This document shows positions 29,913-38,249 of a stretch of 64,000 bases of DNA, piece after piece. Position numbers and translations under genes: made by a program. How positions within the stretch are numbered: position 1 is the stretch's first letter; every line of letters begins with the position of its first letter. The notes beneath the pieces were generated by a model. That model saw only the letters and a program-made list of their open reading frames with translations. It searched no databases and was not told where the DNA came from. The stretch comes from Actinophytocola xanthii (lineage in GTDB: Bacteria; Actinomycetota; Actinomycetes; Mycobacteriales; Pseudonocardiaceae). The stretch lies in contig NZ_MSIE01000013.1 of NCBI RefSeq assembly GCF_001921205.1, forward strand, positions 97,805-161,804. Direction: 5' to 3'.

Positions 29913-31099
29913 TGAGCGGAGCGACGATCCTGCACGCCGACCTGGACTCGTTCTACGCATCGGTCGAGCAGCGTGACGACCCCCGGCTGCGCGGGCGGCC
30001 CGTGATCGTCGGCGGCGGGGTCGTGCTCGCGGCGAGCTACGAGGCCAAGCACTACGGCGTGCGCACCGCGATGAGCGGCGGTCGGGCACTGCGCCTGTGT
30101 CCGCACGCGATCGTGGTGCCGCCGAGGATGTCGGCCTACAGCGCGGCGAGCAAGGCGGTGTTCGAGGTGTTCCGGGACACCACCCCGCTGGTCGAGGGCA
30201 TCTCGATCGACGAGGCCTTCCTCGAGGTCGGCGGGCTGCGCAAGATCGCCGGGACGCCGGAGGAAATCGCCGCGCGGCTGCGTGCGGAGGTGCTCGAGCG
30301 GGTCGGGCTGCCGATCACGGTCGGCGTGGCCAGGACCAAGTTCCTGGCGAAGGTGGCGAGCGGCGTGGCCAAGCCCGACGGGCTGCTCGTGGTGCCGCCG
30401 GACGGGGAGCTGGAGTTCCTGCACCCCCTGCCGGTGGAGCGGCTGTGGGGGGTCGGCCGGGTGACCGCGGAGAAGCTGCACGCGCGGGGCATCACCACGG
30501 TCGGCCAGGTCGCCGCGCTGGCCGAGTCCACCCTGGTGGGGATGCTCGGCCGGGCGTCCGGTCGGCACCTGCACGCCCTGGCGCACAACGTCGACCCGCG
30601 GCGGGTCCGGGTAGGCCAGCGCCGGCGGTCGATCGGCGCGCAGCGCGCGCTCGGCAGGTCGCCCCGGACCAGGGCCGAACTCGAGGCGTTCCTGGCTGCC
30701 CTGGTCGACCGGGTGACCAGACGCCTACGCGCGGCCCACCGGGTCTGCCGCACCGTGGTGCTCCGGCTGCGCTTCGCCGACTTCGCCCGGGTGACCCGGT
30801 CGCACACGCTGCTCCAGTCCACCGATGACACCCAGCTCGTGCTCGACGCCGCCCGCCGCCTGCTCCGCGAGGCCATGCCGATGATCGACGAGCGGGGCGT
30901 CACCCTCATCGGCGTCGCCCTGTCCAACCTGGACCGCGAGAACGCCGTCCAGCTGGCCCTCCCCTTCCCGGGCGAGCCGGCGGGCTCCCTCGACGCCGCC
31001 GTCGACCACGTCCGGGACCGCTTCGGCACCGCCGCCCTCACCCGCGCCGCCCTCCTCGGCCGCGACCCGGGCATCTCGGTCCCCCTCCTGCCCGACTGA
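29912..31099 (+). CDS. dinB: DNA polymerase IV
   Basis: This Y-family translesion polymerase has 395 residues. Visible motifs are the catalytic ILHADLDSFYASVEQRDDPRL near the N terminus, VEGISIDEAFLEV (SIDE carboxylates, about residues 96-108), the helix-hairpin-helix region RLWGVGRVTAEKL, and the little-finger domain from about residue 230. The C terminus (QLALPFPG) contains a QLxLPF beta-clamp-binding motif. An in-frame start at 29888 would add eight residues; GTG 29912 gives the canonical N terminus and sits at the edge of a LexA box, so the gene is SOS-controlled and probably leaderless. Confidence 0.95.
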   Translation: MSGATILHADLDSFYASVEQRDDPRLRGRPVIVGGGVVLAASYEAKHYGVRTAMSGGRALRLCPHAIVVPPRMSAYSAASKAVFEVFRDTTPLVEGISIDEAFLEVGGLRKIAGTPEEIAARLRAEVLERVGLPITVGVARTKFLAKVASGVAKPDGLLVVPPDGELEFLHPLPVERLWGVGRVTAEKLHARGITTVGQVAALAESTLVGMLGRASGRHLHALAHNVDPRRVRVGQRRRSIGAQRALGRSPRTRAELEAFLAALVDRVTRRLRAAHRVCRTVVLRLRFADFARVTRSHTLLQSTDDTQLVLDAARRLLREAMPMIDERGVTLIGVALSNLDRENAVQLALPFPGEPAGSLDAAVDHVRDRFGTAALTRAALLGRDPGISVPLLPD

Positions 31100-31275
31100 C
31101 CACCGCGACGAGCCCAGCGATCCGGCGCGAGAAAGTGAGGTTGGGAAGCGGGGCCGCGGGGTACAGGGCGGGGTGGACGCGCGGGTCGGTCCGATGTGGA
31201 TGATCGGTCGGCGCGCGGGTGCGTTCGGGGTGGTGTTGGGTTGAGCCGGGGGGCTCGAACTGGAGGAGGTGCCCG
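31100..31275. promoter_or_regulatory. Spacer before the sodium/solute symporter
   Basis: No gene is visible in these 176 bases. GGAGGAGG at about 31261-31268 is the Shine-Dalgarno sequence of the symporter GTG at 31276. No operator was recognised. Confidence 0.35.
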
Positions 31276-32976
31276 GTGACCGTTCTGGCCCAAACAGACC
31301 TGCGGCTGGACGCCAACGCCGTTGACTACGTCTTACTAGCACTGTACTTCCTGCTCGTCCTCGGCATCGGGTATCTCGCCCGGCGCCGGGTCTCCACGAG
31401 CCTGGACTTCTTCCTCTCCGGGCGGTCGCTGCCCGCCTGGGTCACCGGCCTGGCGTTCATCTCCGCCAACCTCGGCGCGATCGAGGTCATGGGGATGTCC
31501 GCCAACGGCGCCGAGTACGGCATGCCGACCGCGCACTACTTCTGGATCGGCGCTGTGCCGGCGATGCTGTTCCTCGGCATCGTGATGATGCCGTTCTACT
31601 ACGGCTCCAAGGTGCGCAGCGTCCCGGAGTTCATGCTCCGCCGGTTCGGCAAACCCGCGCACCTGGTGAACGGGCTCAGCTTCGCCGCGGCTCAGGTGCT
31701 CATCGCCGGAGCCAACCTCTTCCTGCTCGCCAGCGTCGTGAACCTGTTGCTGGGCTGGCCGCTGTGGGTCTCGGTCATCGTCGCCGCGGCGATCGTGCTC
31801 AGCTACACCGCGCTGGGCGGGCTGTCCGCCGCCATCTACAACGAGGTGCTCCAGTTCGTCGTGATCGTGGCCGCGCTGCTGCCGCTGACGATCGTCGGCC
31901 TGTACAAGGTCGGCGGCTGGCAGGGCCTGGTCGACAAGGTGAGCGGCGGACCGGGTGGGCCGGAGCAGGTGAACAGCTGGCCCGGCAACCAGCTCACCGG
32001 TTTCGAGGACAACTTCCTGTCCGTGCTCGGACTCGTGTTCGGACTCGGGTTCGTGCTCTCGTTCGGCTACTGGACGACGAACTTCGTCGAGGTGCAGCGC
32101 GCGATGGCGGCCAAGAGCATGTCCGCGGCCCGCCGCACGCCGATCATCGGCGCGTTCCCCAAGATGCTCGTCCCGTTCATCGTGATCATCCCGGGCATGG
32201 TCGCCGGTGTCGCGGTCACCGAGATCGCCGGGGAGAACAAGGCGGCGCTGATCGCCGGCGACGAGGCGCCGAGCGGCGCCACGTTCAACGACGCGCTGCT
32301 GCTGCTGATGCGCGACCTGCTGCCCAACGGCATGCTCGGCATCGCGATCGCCGGCCTGCTCGCCTCGTTCATGGCCGGCATGGCGGCGAACCTCAGCTCG
32401 TTCAACACCGTGTTCACCTACGACATCTGGCAGACCTACATCCGCAAGGACCGGCCGGACGACTACTACCTGCGCGTTGGCCGCATCATCACGGTCGTCG
32501 CGACGGTGCTGGCGATCGGGACGGCGTTCATCGCCTCGACCTACTCCAACCTGATGGACTACCTGCAGCAGCTGTTCTCGTTCTTCAACGCGCCGCTGTT
32601 CGCGACGTTCCTGCTCGGGATGTTCTGGCGCAGGATGACCCCGACGGCCGGCTGGGCCGGCCTGGTCAGCGGTACCGGGGCGGCGCTCGTGGTGTTCTAT
32701 CTGACCGAGTCCGACACCTGGGTGCTCCCGGGCCAGGGCGGCGCCTTCGTCGGCGCCGGCGCGGCCTTCGTCGTCGACATCGTGGTGAGCGTCGCGGTCT
32801 CCGCCGTGACCCAGCCCAAACCGGCGGCCCAGCTGGCCGGGCTGGTCTGGTCGCTCACGCCCAAGGAGGACCGGCAGCACACGGCGACCGGTGAGGACGC
32901 CGGCTGGTACCGCAACCCCGCCCTGCTCGCCGGGATCGTCCTGGTCGTGACGATCGCCCTCAACATCATCTTCTAG
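31276..32976 (+). CDS. Sodium:solute symporter (SSS family, SGLT-like)
   Basis: The 566-residue membrane protein has 13-14 hydrophobic segments and SSS signatures: DFFLSGRSLPAWVTGLAF near residues 41-58, LSYTALGGLSAAIYNEVLQF near residues 176-195, and GYWTTNFVEVQRAMAAKS. This branch resembles SGLT-type sugar or polyol transporters, driven by sodium. The start GTG 31276 follows GGAGGAGG. A small membrane protein gene begins 8 bases after its stop and is probably a subunit or accessory protein. The substrate cannot be assigned; there are no catabolic neighbours. Confidence 0.93.
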   Translation: MTVLAQTDLRLDANAVDYVLLALYFLLVLGIGYLARRRVSTSLDFFLSGRSLPAWVTGLAFISANLGAIEVMGMSANGAEYGMPTAHYFWIGAVPAMLFLGIVMMPFYYGSKVRSVPEFMLRRFGKPAHLVNGLSFAAAQVLIAGANLFLLASVVNLLLGWPLWVSVIVAAAIVLSYTALGGLSAAIYNEVLQFVVIVAALLPLTIVGLYKVGGWQGLVDKVSGGPGGPEQVNSWPGNQLTGFEDNFLSVLGLVFGLGFVLSFGYWTTNFVEVQRAMAAKSMSAARRTPIIGAFPKMLVPFIVIIPGMVAGVAVTEIAGENKAALIAGDEAPSGATFNDALLLLMRDLLPNGMLGIAIAGLLASFMAGMAANLSSFNTVFTYDIWQTYIRKDRPDDYYLRVGRIITVVATVLAIGTAFIASTYSNLMDYLQQLFSFFNAPLFATFLLGMFWRRMTPTAGWAGLVSGTGAALVVFYLTESDTWVLPGQGGAFVGAGAAFVVDIVVSVAVSAVTQPKPAAQLAGLVWSLTPKEDRQHTATGEDAGWYRNPALLAGIVLVVTIALNIIF

Positions 32977-32984
32977 GAGGACCG

Positions 32985-33260
32985 ATGGCCACCAGGACAA
33001 GCCGGTTCACCGCGTTCGACATCCGGATGATCATCGCCCTGCTCGTCGGGGTCTACGGGCTGGTGCTGACGGTGATGGGCCTTTGGGTCACCAGCGACGA
33101 GGAGATCGAGAAGTCGGCGGGGGTGAACATCAACCTCTGGGCCGGTCTCGGCATGCTCGTCGTCGCCGCGGCGTTCACGGGCTGGGTCGTGATCCGACCC
33201 CTCGGGGTGTCGGAGGAGGAGCAGCGGGAGGCCGTCGAGGCCGCCGACCGGGAGGACTGA
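32985..33260 (+). CDS. Small two-helix membrane protein linked to the symporter
   Basis: The 91-residue product has two membrane helices (IIALLVGVYGLVLTVMGLWV, about 16-35, and WAGLGMLVVAAAFTGWVVI, about 50-68) and an acidic C-terminal tail. AGGAGG precedes the ATG at 32985. It lies 8 bases after the symporter and is certainly cotranscribed. Small partners next to SSS transporters are known in several families, but this one was not recognised by name. Confidence 0.75.
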   Translation: MATRTSRFTAFDIRMIIALLVGVYGLVLTVMGLWVTSDEEIEKSAGVNINLWAGLGMLVVAAAFTGWVVIRPLGVSEEEQREAVEAADRED

Positions 33261-33533
33261 CCCGGGTTGACACCGGCCCCCTCGGTAGCCGGCGCGCGCC
33301 AGCCGCCGGGGAGGGCCGGGCGATCCCGCGGCTGTGTGGTTCAACGCACGGGATCTGGGCCGCGCCACGCCCGGGCATGCCACGGCCTTGCTCCTGTCTA
33401 CCCGTGTACTCGCCCGTCAACCCATCCGCGGTTCCTCTTCGATCACCGGGTCCTCGTCGCCCTCCGGCTACCCGGTCGCGGGCGGGCGAAACCCCGCCGC
33501 GTTTCGTGCCCGGCACCCCGGGTAGTCGAGGGC
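33261..33533. other. Spacer before udgX without recognised gene
   Basis: The 273 bases contain only low-quality open frames. TAGTCG at 33523-33528 lies 5 bases before the udgX ATG and could be part of a leaderless promoter, but the match is weak. Nothing else stands out. Confidence 0.3.
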
Positions 33534-34166
33534 ATGACCGCTCAGGAGTTCGTGCCCCCGGACGCCGACCTCGAGCAGCTTCGTGCCGCGGCGGCGGGAT
33601 GTCGGGGCTGTGACCTGTACCGCGACGCCACCCAGACCGTGTTCGGCGCCGGGCCGGGCGAGGCTCGCGTGCTGGTGGTCGGGGAGCAGCCCGGGGACCA
33701 GGAGGACCGCAGGGGCGAGCCCTTCGTGGGGCCGGCTGGGCGCCTGCTGGACAAGGCGATGGTGGAGGCCGGCATCGACCGCGACCTCGTCTACGTGACC
33801 AACGCGGTGAAGCACTTCAAGTTCACCCTGCCCGAGCGCGGCAAGCGACGCATCCACAAGACCCCCTCGCGGACCGAGGTCGTGGCCTGCCGACCGTGGC
33901 TGGACGCCGAGCTCGACGCGGTGGGGCCGGAGCTGGTGCTCTGCCTCGGCGCCACCGCCGCCAAGTCACTGCTGGGCCAGGGTTTCCGGGTCACCCAGGA
34001 GCGCGGAAGGCTGCTCGCGCTGCCGGACCGGGACGGCGTGCGGGTGATGGCGACCGTGCACCCGTCCTCGGTGCTGCGGGCGCGGAACCGCGAGGAGGCC
34101 TACCGGGGGCTCGTGACCGACCTGACCGCGGCGGCCCACGCCCTGCGGGAGACGGCGGCGCGGTAG
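33534..34166 (+). CDS. udgX: UdgX-type uracil-DNA glycosylase that crosslinks to DNA
   Basis: The 210-residue protein belongs to the iron-sulfur UDG superfamily. Motif A reads GEQPGDQED (residues 50-58), Cys23 and Cys26 (CRGC) with later Cys residues form the 4Fe-4S site, and the closing motif is HPSSVLRA. The diagnostic UdgX insertion KRRIHKTP lies at residues 104-111; its His108 corresponds to the residue that in mycobacterial UdgX attacks the abasic sugar and makes a covalent bond to DNA. The enzyme removes uracil and stays attached, which protects or marks the site. ATG 33534 has no strong Shine-Dalgarno sequence. Confidence 0.93.
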   Translation: MTAQEFVPPDADLEQLRAAAAGCRGCDLYRDATQTVFGAGPGEARVLVVGEQPGDQEDRRGEPFVGPAGRLLDKAMVEAGIDRDLVYVTNAVKHFKFTLPERGKRRIHKTPSRTEVVACRPWLDAELDAVGPELVLCLGATAAKSLLGQGFRVTQERGRLLALPDRDGVRVMATVHPSSVLRARNREEAYRGLVTDLTAAAHALRETAAR

Positions 34167-34171
34167 CGGAA

Positions 34172-34213
34172 ACCGAGCTGGCCGCGGACCCGGAGGTTCG
34201 CGGCCAGCTCGGT
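34172..34213. terminator. Bidirectional hairpin between convergent genes
   Basis: A 15-bp perfect stem (34172-34186 with 34199-34213) surrounds a 12-base loop whose ends can pair further. It lies between udgX and a convergent membrane-protein gene and can serve both. Confidence 0.85.
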
Positions 34214-34245
34214 GGTGGGGTGAGGTGTTCGTGGTGATCCGGGGC

Positions 34246-34761
34246 TTACTGGACCACGCGCCGGTAGCGCTGCACGCGGCGCGGGCCGGGCAGGGCGAAC
34301 CGGCGGATCAGGTAGGTCAGCAGCGCGCCGATCGCCAACCACATGATCGCGGCCAGACCCTCGTTGAGGAACGTCGCCAGCTTGGCGTTGTCCGGGGTGA
34401 ACAGGCCGGACAGGCCCAGGTTGACACCCGAGGCCCAGCCGTCGACGAACGAGGCGAACCCGTTGGCCATGTTGGCCGACCCGAGCACCAGCACGATGTG
34501 CACCCCGAGCACGACGGCGAACATCCCGGTGATCACGTTGATGATCGTGCAGACGATGTTGACCGTGCGGATGCGCGTGTAGTCCGGGTTGGCCACCCCC
34601 TCCTCGACGATCTCGTCCTGGTAGGGGCCCGACCTGCGGGGCGCGGAGACCGGCGGCGGCTCCGGCGTGCGGGAGGCGGCCGGCGGGTGCTGCACCGTGG
34701 GCGGATCGGCCGCGGGGTACGGGTCGAGCCGAGTTCTGTCCTGTTCCTGCTCGTAGCGCAT
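34246..34761 (-). CDS. Membrane protein with Pro-rich cytoplasmic N terminus
   Basis: The 171-residue product has a charged, Pro-rich N-terminal half (about 1-60) and two or three membrane helices: VNIVCTIINVITGMFAVVLG (about 67-86) and LNEGLAAIMWLAIGALLTYLI (about 132-152), with a shorter hydrophobic loop between. The C terminus is basic (RRVQRYRRVVQ). The layout recalls YggT-like or CrgA-sized envelope proteins, but no family signature is clear. It is convergent with udgX and divergent from the FUSC gene. Confidence 0.65.
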   Translation of the reverse strand: MRYEQEQDRTRLDPYPAADPPTVQHPPAASRTPEPPPVSAPRRSGPYQDEIVEEGVANPDYTRIRTVNIVCTIINVITGMFAVVLGVHIVLVLGSANMANGFASFVDGWASGVNLGLSGLFTPDNAKLATFLNEGLAAIMWLAIGALLTYLIRRFALPGPRRVQRYRRVVQ

Positions 34762-34866
34762 GGCTTCCTCACAGACCGGCGGGGACTTCCTGCTCCCGGG
34801 TACCCGGGTCGCGGCGGCCGGTAAACCCGGATTCGCGCGCGGTGTGCGGGTCGGGTCGGGGGCGGT

Positions 34867-34872
34867 TAGCCT
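34867..34872 (+). promoter_or_regulatory. Likely leaderless -10 box (TAGCCT) of the FUSC gene
   Basis: TAGCCT ends 8 bases before the GTG at 34881. No Shine-Dalgarno sequence is present. Confidence 0.4.
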
Positions 34873-34880
34873 CGGTGGCC

Positions 34881-35984
34881 GTGCGGGTCAGCGGGGCCGG
34901 GGTGCGGGCGGGGTGGCGGCGGCGGACGGCGGCACTGCGCCGGATGGCGTTGCCGATCGTCCAGTGCGGCATCGCGGCCGGGCTCGCCTGGATCGTCGCC
35001 ACCGAGCTGCTCGAGCACAGCCGTCCGTTCTTCGCGCCGATCGCCGTGATCATCAGTATCGGGGTCGGGCTCGGCCAGCAGCGGCTGCGCCGCGTGGTGG
35101 AGCTCGTTGTCGGCGTGAGCGTCGGCATCGGCGTCGGGGACCTGCTGGTCTACGTGATCGGGACCGGGGGCTGGCAGATCGCGCTGGTCGTCGTGCTGGC
35201 CATGGGCGCGGCGGTACTGCTCAACGGCGGTCCGCTGATCACCCTGCAGGCCGGGTCCTCGGCCGTGCTCGTCGCCACGCTGCTGCCGCCGGGCGGGAGC
35301 GGCGGGCTGGACCGGATGGTCGACGCGCTCCTCGGCGGGGTGCTGGGGCTGGCAGCTGTCGCTGTGCTGCCCGGGAACCCGGTCGAGGTGACCCGGCAGC
35401 GGGTCGCGGGCCTCGTCGAGGCGGTGACCGCCGCACTCGTCGACGGGGCGGACGCCATCGAGCGTCGCGACCCGGAGTCCGCCTACCGGGCGCTGCGCGA
35501 GATCCGCACCCAGCAGCCGGTCGACGACCTCCGGGACGCGTTGCGCACGGCCAGGGAGGTCATGGCGATCACGCCGCTGCACCGGCGGCAGCGCACGGTG
35601 TTGCGGGCCTATACCGCCGCCGCCGACCCGTTGGACCACGCCCTGCGCAACTGCCGGGTCCTGCTGCGCCGAACCAGGTCGGCGTTGGCCGACGGGGAGG
35701 TCGTGCCCGAGGCCGTGCCGGCCGGGCTCCGGCGGCTGGCGCTGGCCGCCGCGCCGCTCGCGGACCGGCTCGGCCACGACGTCGAGGACGTCCGCGGCGC
35801 GCTGGCCGACGCCGCTGCCTCGGTCGACGGCGAGGACCTCACCGAGGCGGGTTTCTCGGCGCAGGTGGTCGCGGCCCAGCTCCGGTCGGTCGCCGTCGAC
35901 CTCCTCCAGGCCACCGGGCTGCGCCACGACGAGGCCAGGTCCGCGCTGCCGGCGATCGACCAGGGGCCCCGGCAGTCGAGTTGA
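34881..35984 (+). CDS. FUSC/aromatic-acid exporter-family membrane protein
   Basis: The 367-residue protein has a basic N terminus, five or six membrane helices in the first 170 residues (IVQCGIAAGLAWIVATELLE; FFAPIAVIISIGVGLGQQ; VELVVGVSVGIGVGDLLVYV), and a long helical cytoplasmic part to the C terminus. The FFAPIAVIISIGVGLGQQRLRR block is typical of the FUSC family, which exports aromatic acids or similar organic anions. The start could also be GTG 34875 or 34842; 34881 fits a leaderless -10 box best. A hairpin follows the stop. Confidence 0.82.
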   Translation: MRVSGAGVRAGWRRRTAALRRMALPIVQCGIAAGLAWIVATELLEHSRPFFAPIAVIISIGVGLGQQRLRRVVELVVGVSVGIGVGDLLVYVIGTGGWQIALVVVLAMGAAVLLNGGPLITLQAGSSAVLVATLLPPGGSGGLDRMVDALLGGVLGLAAVAVLPGNPVEVTRQRVAGLVEAVTAALVDGADAIERRDPESAYRALREIRTQQPVDDLRDALRTAREVMAITPLHRRQRTVLRAYTAAADPLDHALRNCRVLLRRTRSALADGEVVPEAVPAGLRRLALAAAPLADRLGHDVEDVRGALADAAASVDGEDLTEAGFSAQVVAAQLRSVAVDLLQATGLRHDEARSALPAIDQGPRQSS

Positions 35985-35992
35985 GAAGCCTT

Positions 35993-36024
35993 ACGCTGGG
36001 GCGGAAAGAGCACGCCACCAGCGT
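35993..36024 (+). terminator. Hairpin after the FUSC gene
   Basis: ACGCTGGGGCG (35993-36003) pairs with CGCC-A-CCAGCGT (36013-36024), one bulged A, 9-base loop, starting 9 bases after the stop codon. Confidence 0.7.
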
Positions 36025-36070
36025 CGCCATTCCATAAAGGACTTAAGGTTTGCCGGCGATCACCCTGGGC

Positions 36071-36076
36071 TACCTT
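36071..36076 (+). promoter_or_regulatory. Likely leaderless -10 box (TACCTT) of the EEP gene
   Basis: TACCTT ends 7 bases before the ATG at 36084; no Shine-Dalgarno sequence precedes the ATG. Confidence 0.4.
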
Positions 36077-36083
36077 GTACGAC

Positions 36084-36887
36084 ATGCGCGTGATCACGCA
36101 GAACGTCCTGGGGCGCCAGCAGGACTGGCCGACCCGGCGGGCGGTGCTCCAGGCCGGGTTCGCCGAGCTGGCACCGGACGTCGTGCTGTTCCAGGAGGCC
36201 GTCGTCACCGAGGACTACGACCAGGTCCGGGACATCCTCGGTGACGGCTACCACGTCGCGCACCAGACCAACCGCGTCGTCGACGGCGACGTGGGCTCCG
36301 GGATCTCGGTCGCCAGCAGGTGGCCGCTGGGTGTGGAGCGGGAGATCGACCTGCGGGTCGGACCGCGCACCGCGGACTTCCCGGCCGGCGCCCTGGTCGT
36401 CGACGTGCAATGGGACCGGCCGGAGCCGTTGCTGGTGGTCAACCACAAGCCGTCGTGGGCGACCGACCTGGAGTACGAGCGTGAGGCGCAGGCGGTCACC
36501 ACGGCCCGGTTCGTGGCGGAGATCGTCGCCAGGACCGGCCAGCACGTGGTCCTCGGCGGCGACTTCGACGCGATGCCCGAGGCGGGCTCGATCCGGTTCT
36601 GGCGCGGCCTGCAGTCCCTGGACGCGTTCAGCGTGGCCTACCGGGACGCCTGGGAGCTCGTGCACGGCCAGGCGCCCGGTGCCACCTTCGCTCCCTCGGA
36701 GAACGGGCTCGTAGAACGCCACTGGCAGACCGACCTGGACCGGCGCATCGACTACCTGCTGGTCCGCTGCGGCCGGGCCGGGCCGACACTGCGGGTGGCC
36801 GAGTGCGAGCGGGTCTTCGCGGGTCCCGTGGCCGGGGCGTGGGGGAGCGACCACATCGGTCTGATGGCTCGACTGGAGGTCTGGTGA
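36084..36887 (+). CDS. Endonuclease/exonuclease/phosphatase-family protein (cytosolic)
   Basis: The 267-residue protein has the EEP domain over its full length: RVITQNVLGRQ with the first metal-binding Asn, VVLFQEAVV with the catalytic Glu, LLVVNHKPSW, VVLGGDFDAMPEAGS with the metal-site Asp pair, and the closing WGSDHIGL with Asp-His. No signal peptide is present, in contrast to the EEP gene at 29 kb. Likely activities are phosphodiesterase or nuclease. A TTG at 36075 is an alternative start, but ATG 36084 fits the leaderless -10 box. Its stop overlaps the next gene's ATG (TGATG). Confidence 0.88.
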   Translation: MRVITQNVLGRQQDWPTRRAVLQAGFAELAPDVVLFQEAVVTEDYDQVRDILGDGYHVAHQTNRVVDGDVGSGISVASRWPLGVEREIDLRVGPRTADFPAGALVVDVQWDRPEPLLVVNHKPSWATDLEYEREAQAVTTARFVAEIVARTGQHVVLGGDFDAMPEAGSIRFWRGLQSLDAFSVAYRDAWELVHGQAPGATFAPSENGLVERHWQTDLDRRIDYLLVRCGRAGPTLRVAECERVFAGPVAGAWGSDHIGLMARLEVW

Positions 36888-37963
36888 TGGCGGATCCGGC
36901 ACGGACCGAGACCGAGGGCTCCGAGCGCGCGCCGGGCTGGCGCGACGGCCGGATAGGCCGGCTCACCCTGCGCTGTGTGCAGCTGGTGGTGATCGCGGTC
37001 GCGGTGTGGGTGGTCGGTCAGATCCTGGGCCGGATCGCGTTCGTCGCGGTTTCGGCGGCCGTGGCCGTCCTGCTCGCCGCGCTGTTCGTCCCCGGGGTGC
37101 GGCTGCTCGCCGACCGCGGCGTGCCCCGCTGGCTCGCGACGCTGGTCGTACTGCTCGCCGGGCTGGTCTTGCTCGGCGGCCTGGTCGCCTTCATGGTGGG
37201 GTCGGTCATCAACGGCCTGCCCGACCTCGGCGCCCGGTTGACCGAGAGTTACGACCAGCTGCGCGGGTGGCTGACCGGGCTCGGCGTCAGCGGTGAGCAG
37301 CTGGACCGGATGCTGACCGAGGCGAAGGACTGGGTCGCCACCAACCGGGCGAGCCTCCTGTCCGGCGTCTGGGGTGTCGTCTCGACGGCGGGGACGCTGC
37401 TGGGTGGGCTGGTCCTGGCGATCTTCCTGCTGATCTTCTTCGTGCACGACGGCAGGCGGCTGTGGCGGGGTGCGGTCCGCCCGCTGGCGCCGGCGACCCG
37501 AGAGCGGGTGACGGCCGCGGGGGAGCGCGCCTTCCACGACCTGACCTCCTACGTCCGGACGACGATGGTCGTCGCGTTGATCGACGCGGTCGGGATCGGC
37601 CTCGGGCTGTGGATCACCGGTGTGCCGCTCGTGCTGCCGCTGGCGGGGCTGGTGTTCCTCGGCGCGTTCATCCCGCTGATCGGGGCGTTCGCCTCCGGCC
37701 TTGTCGCCGTGCTGATCGCGCTGGTCACCCAGGGGCCGGTGGTCGCCCTGATCATCGTGGGCGTCGTCGTGCTCGTCCAGCAGCTCGAGGGGAACCTGCT
37801 CGAGCCGCTGCTGATGAGCCACTCGGTTCGGCTGCACCCGGTGGCGGTGATCCTGGGCGTGGCGATCGGCGCCGAGCTGGCCGGGGTGGTCGGCGCGCTG
37901 CTGGCCGTGCCGGTGATGACCACGTTGCGCGCGGCGACCGCCCCGTCGCTGCCCCCCGAATGA
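36887..37963 (+). CDS. AI-2E family transporter
   Basis: The 358-residue membrane protein has about eight hydrophobic segments and the AI-2E/PerM domain (about residues 25-350), with the conserved blocks GVPLVLPLAGLVFLGAFIPLIG and QQLEGNLLEPLLMSHSVRLHPVAVI. Relatives include TqsA and PerM and some sodium/proton antiporters; the substrate here is unknown. It begins at ATG 36887, which overlaps the EEP stop codon, so translation is coupled. Its stop lies 1 base from the end of the convergent DUF2630 gene. Confidence 0.9.
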   Translation: MADPARTETEGSERAPGWRDGRIGRLTLRCVQLVVIAVAVWVVGQILGRIAFVAVSAAVAVLLAALFVPGVRLLADRGVPRWLATLVVLLAGLVLLGGLVAFMVGSVINGLPDLGARLTESYDQLRGWLTGLGVSGEQLDRMLTEAKDWVATNRASLLSGVWGVVSTAGTLLGGLVLAIFLLIFFVHDGRRLWRGAVRPLAPATRERVTAAGERAFHDLTSYVRTTMVVALIDAVGIGLGLWITGVPLVLPLAGLVFLGAFIPLIGAFASGLVAVLIALVTQGPVVALIIVGVVVLVQQLEGNLLEPLLMSHSVRLHPVAVILGVAIGAELAGVVGALLAVPVMTTLRAATAPSLPPE

Positions 37964-37964
37964 C

Positions 37965-38189
37965 CTACTGCAGGTAGCCCTCGACCACGTTCGCCGGCCG
38001 GGCGCTCGCCTCGTCGGGGTCCTCGCCTGCCCGCCGGCGGGCCCGCCGCTGGCGCAGCAGGTCCCAGCACCGGTCGAGCTCCACCTCGATCTCCCGCAGC
38101 CGGTCCGGGTTGGGCTCGCCGCCGCGCTCGATCTCGTGCTCCTCGTGGATCAGCTCGTTGATGCGTGCCGCGAGCTGCTTGTCGTCCAT
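37965..38189 (-). CDS. DUF2630-type small protein
   Basis: The 74-residue product is highly charged and helical (RINELIHEEHEIERGGEPNPDRLREIEVELDRCWDLLRQRRARR), the pattern of the actinobacterial DUF2630 family. No function is known; the coiled-coil-like region suggests dimerisation. GGAGGGAG precedes the ATG. It is the last minus-strand gene after treZ, but a hairpin at 38215-38230 separates it from the tre genes. Confidence 0.82.
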   Translation of the reverse strand: MDDKQLAARINELIHEEHEIERGGEPNPDRLREIEVELDRCWDLLRQRRARRRAGEDPDEASARPANVVEGYLQ

Positions 38190-38214
38190 CGGGTCTCCCT
38201 CCGCGTGTCCCTCG

Positions 38215-38230
38215 GGGGTACGGGTACCCC
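38215..38230 (-). terminator. Small hairpin between treZ and the DUF2630 gene
   Basis: GGGGTAC (38215-38221) and GTACCCC (38224-38230) form a compact palindrome just after treZ; it may end or attenuate the trehalose operon. Confidence 0.5.
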
Positions 38231-38249
38231 GCCCATGACCACGGAAGCG

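Noticed and set aside
30136..31293. Long minus-strand frame opposite dinB
   Set aside because: Antisense shadow of dinB with no domain and extreme Arg/Ser content.
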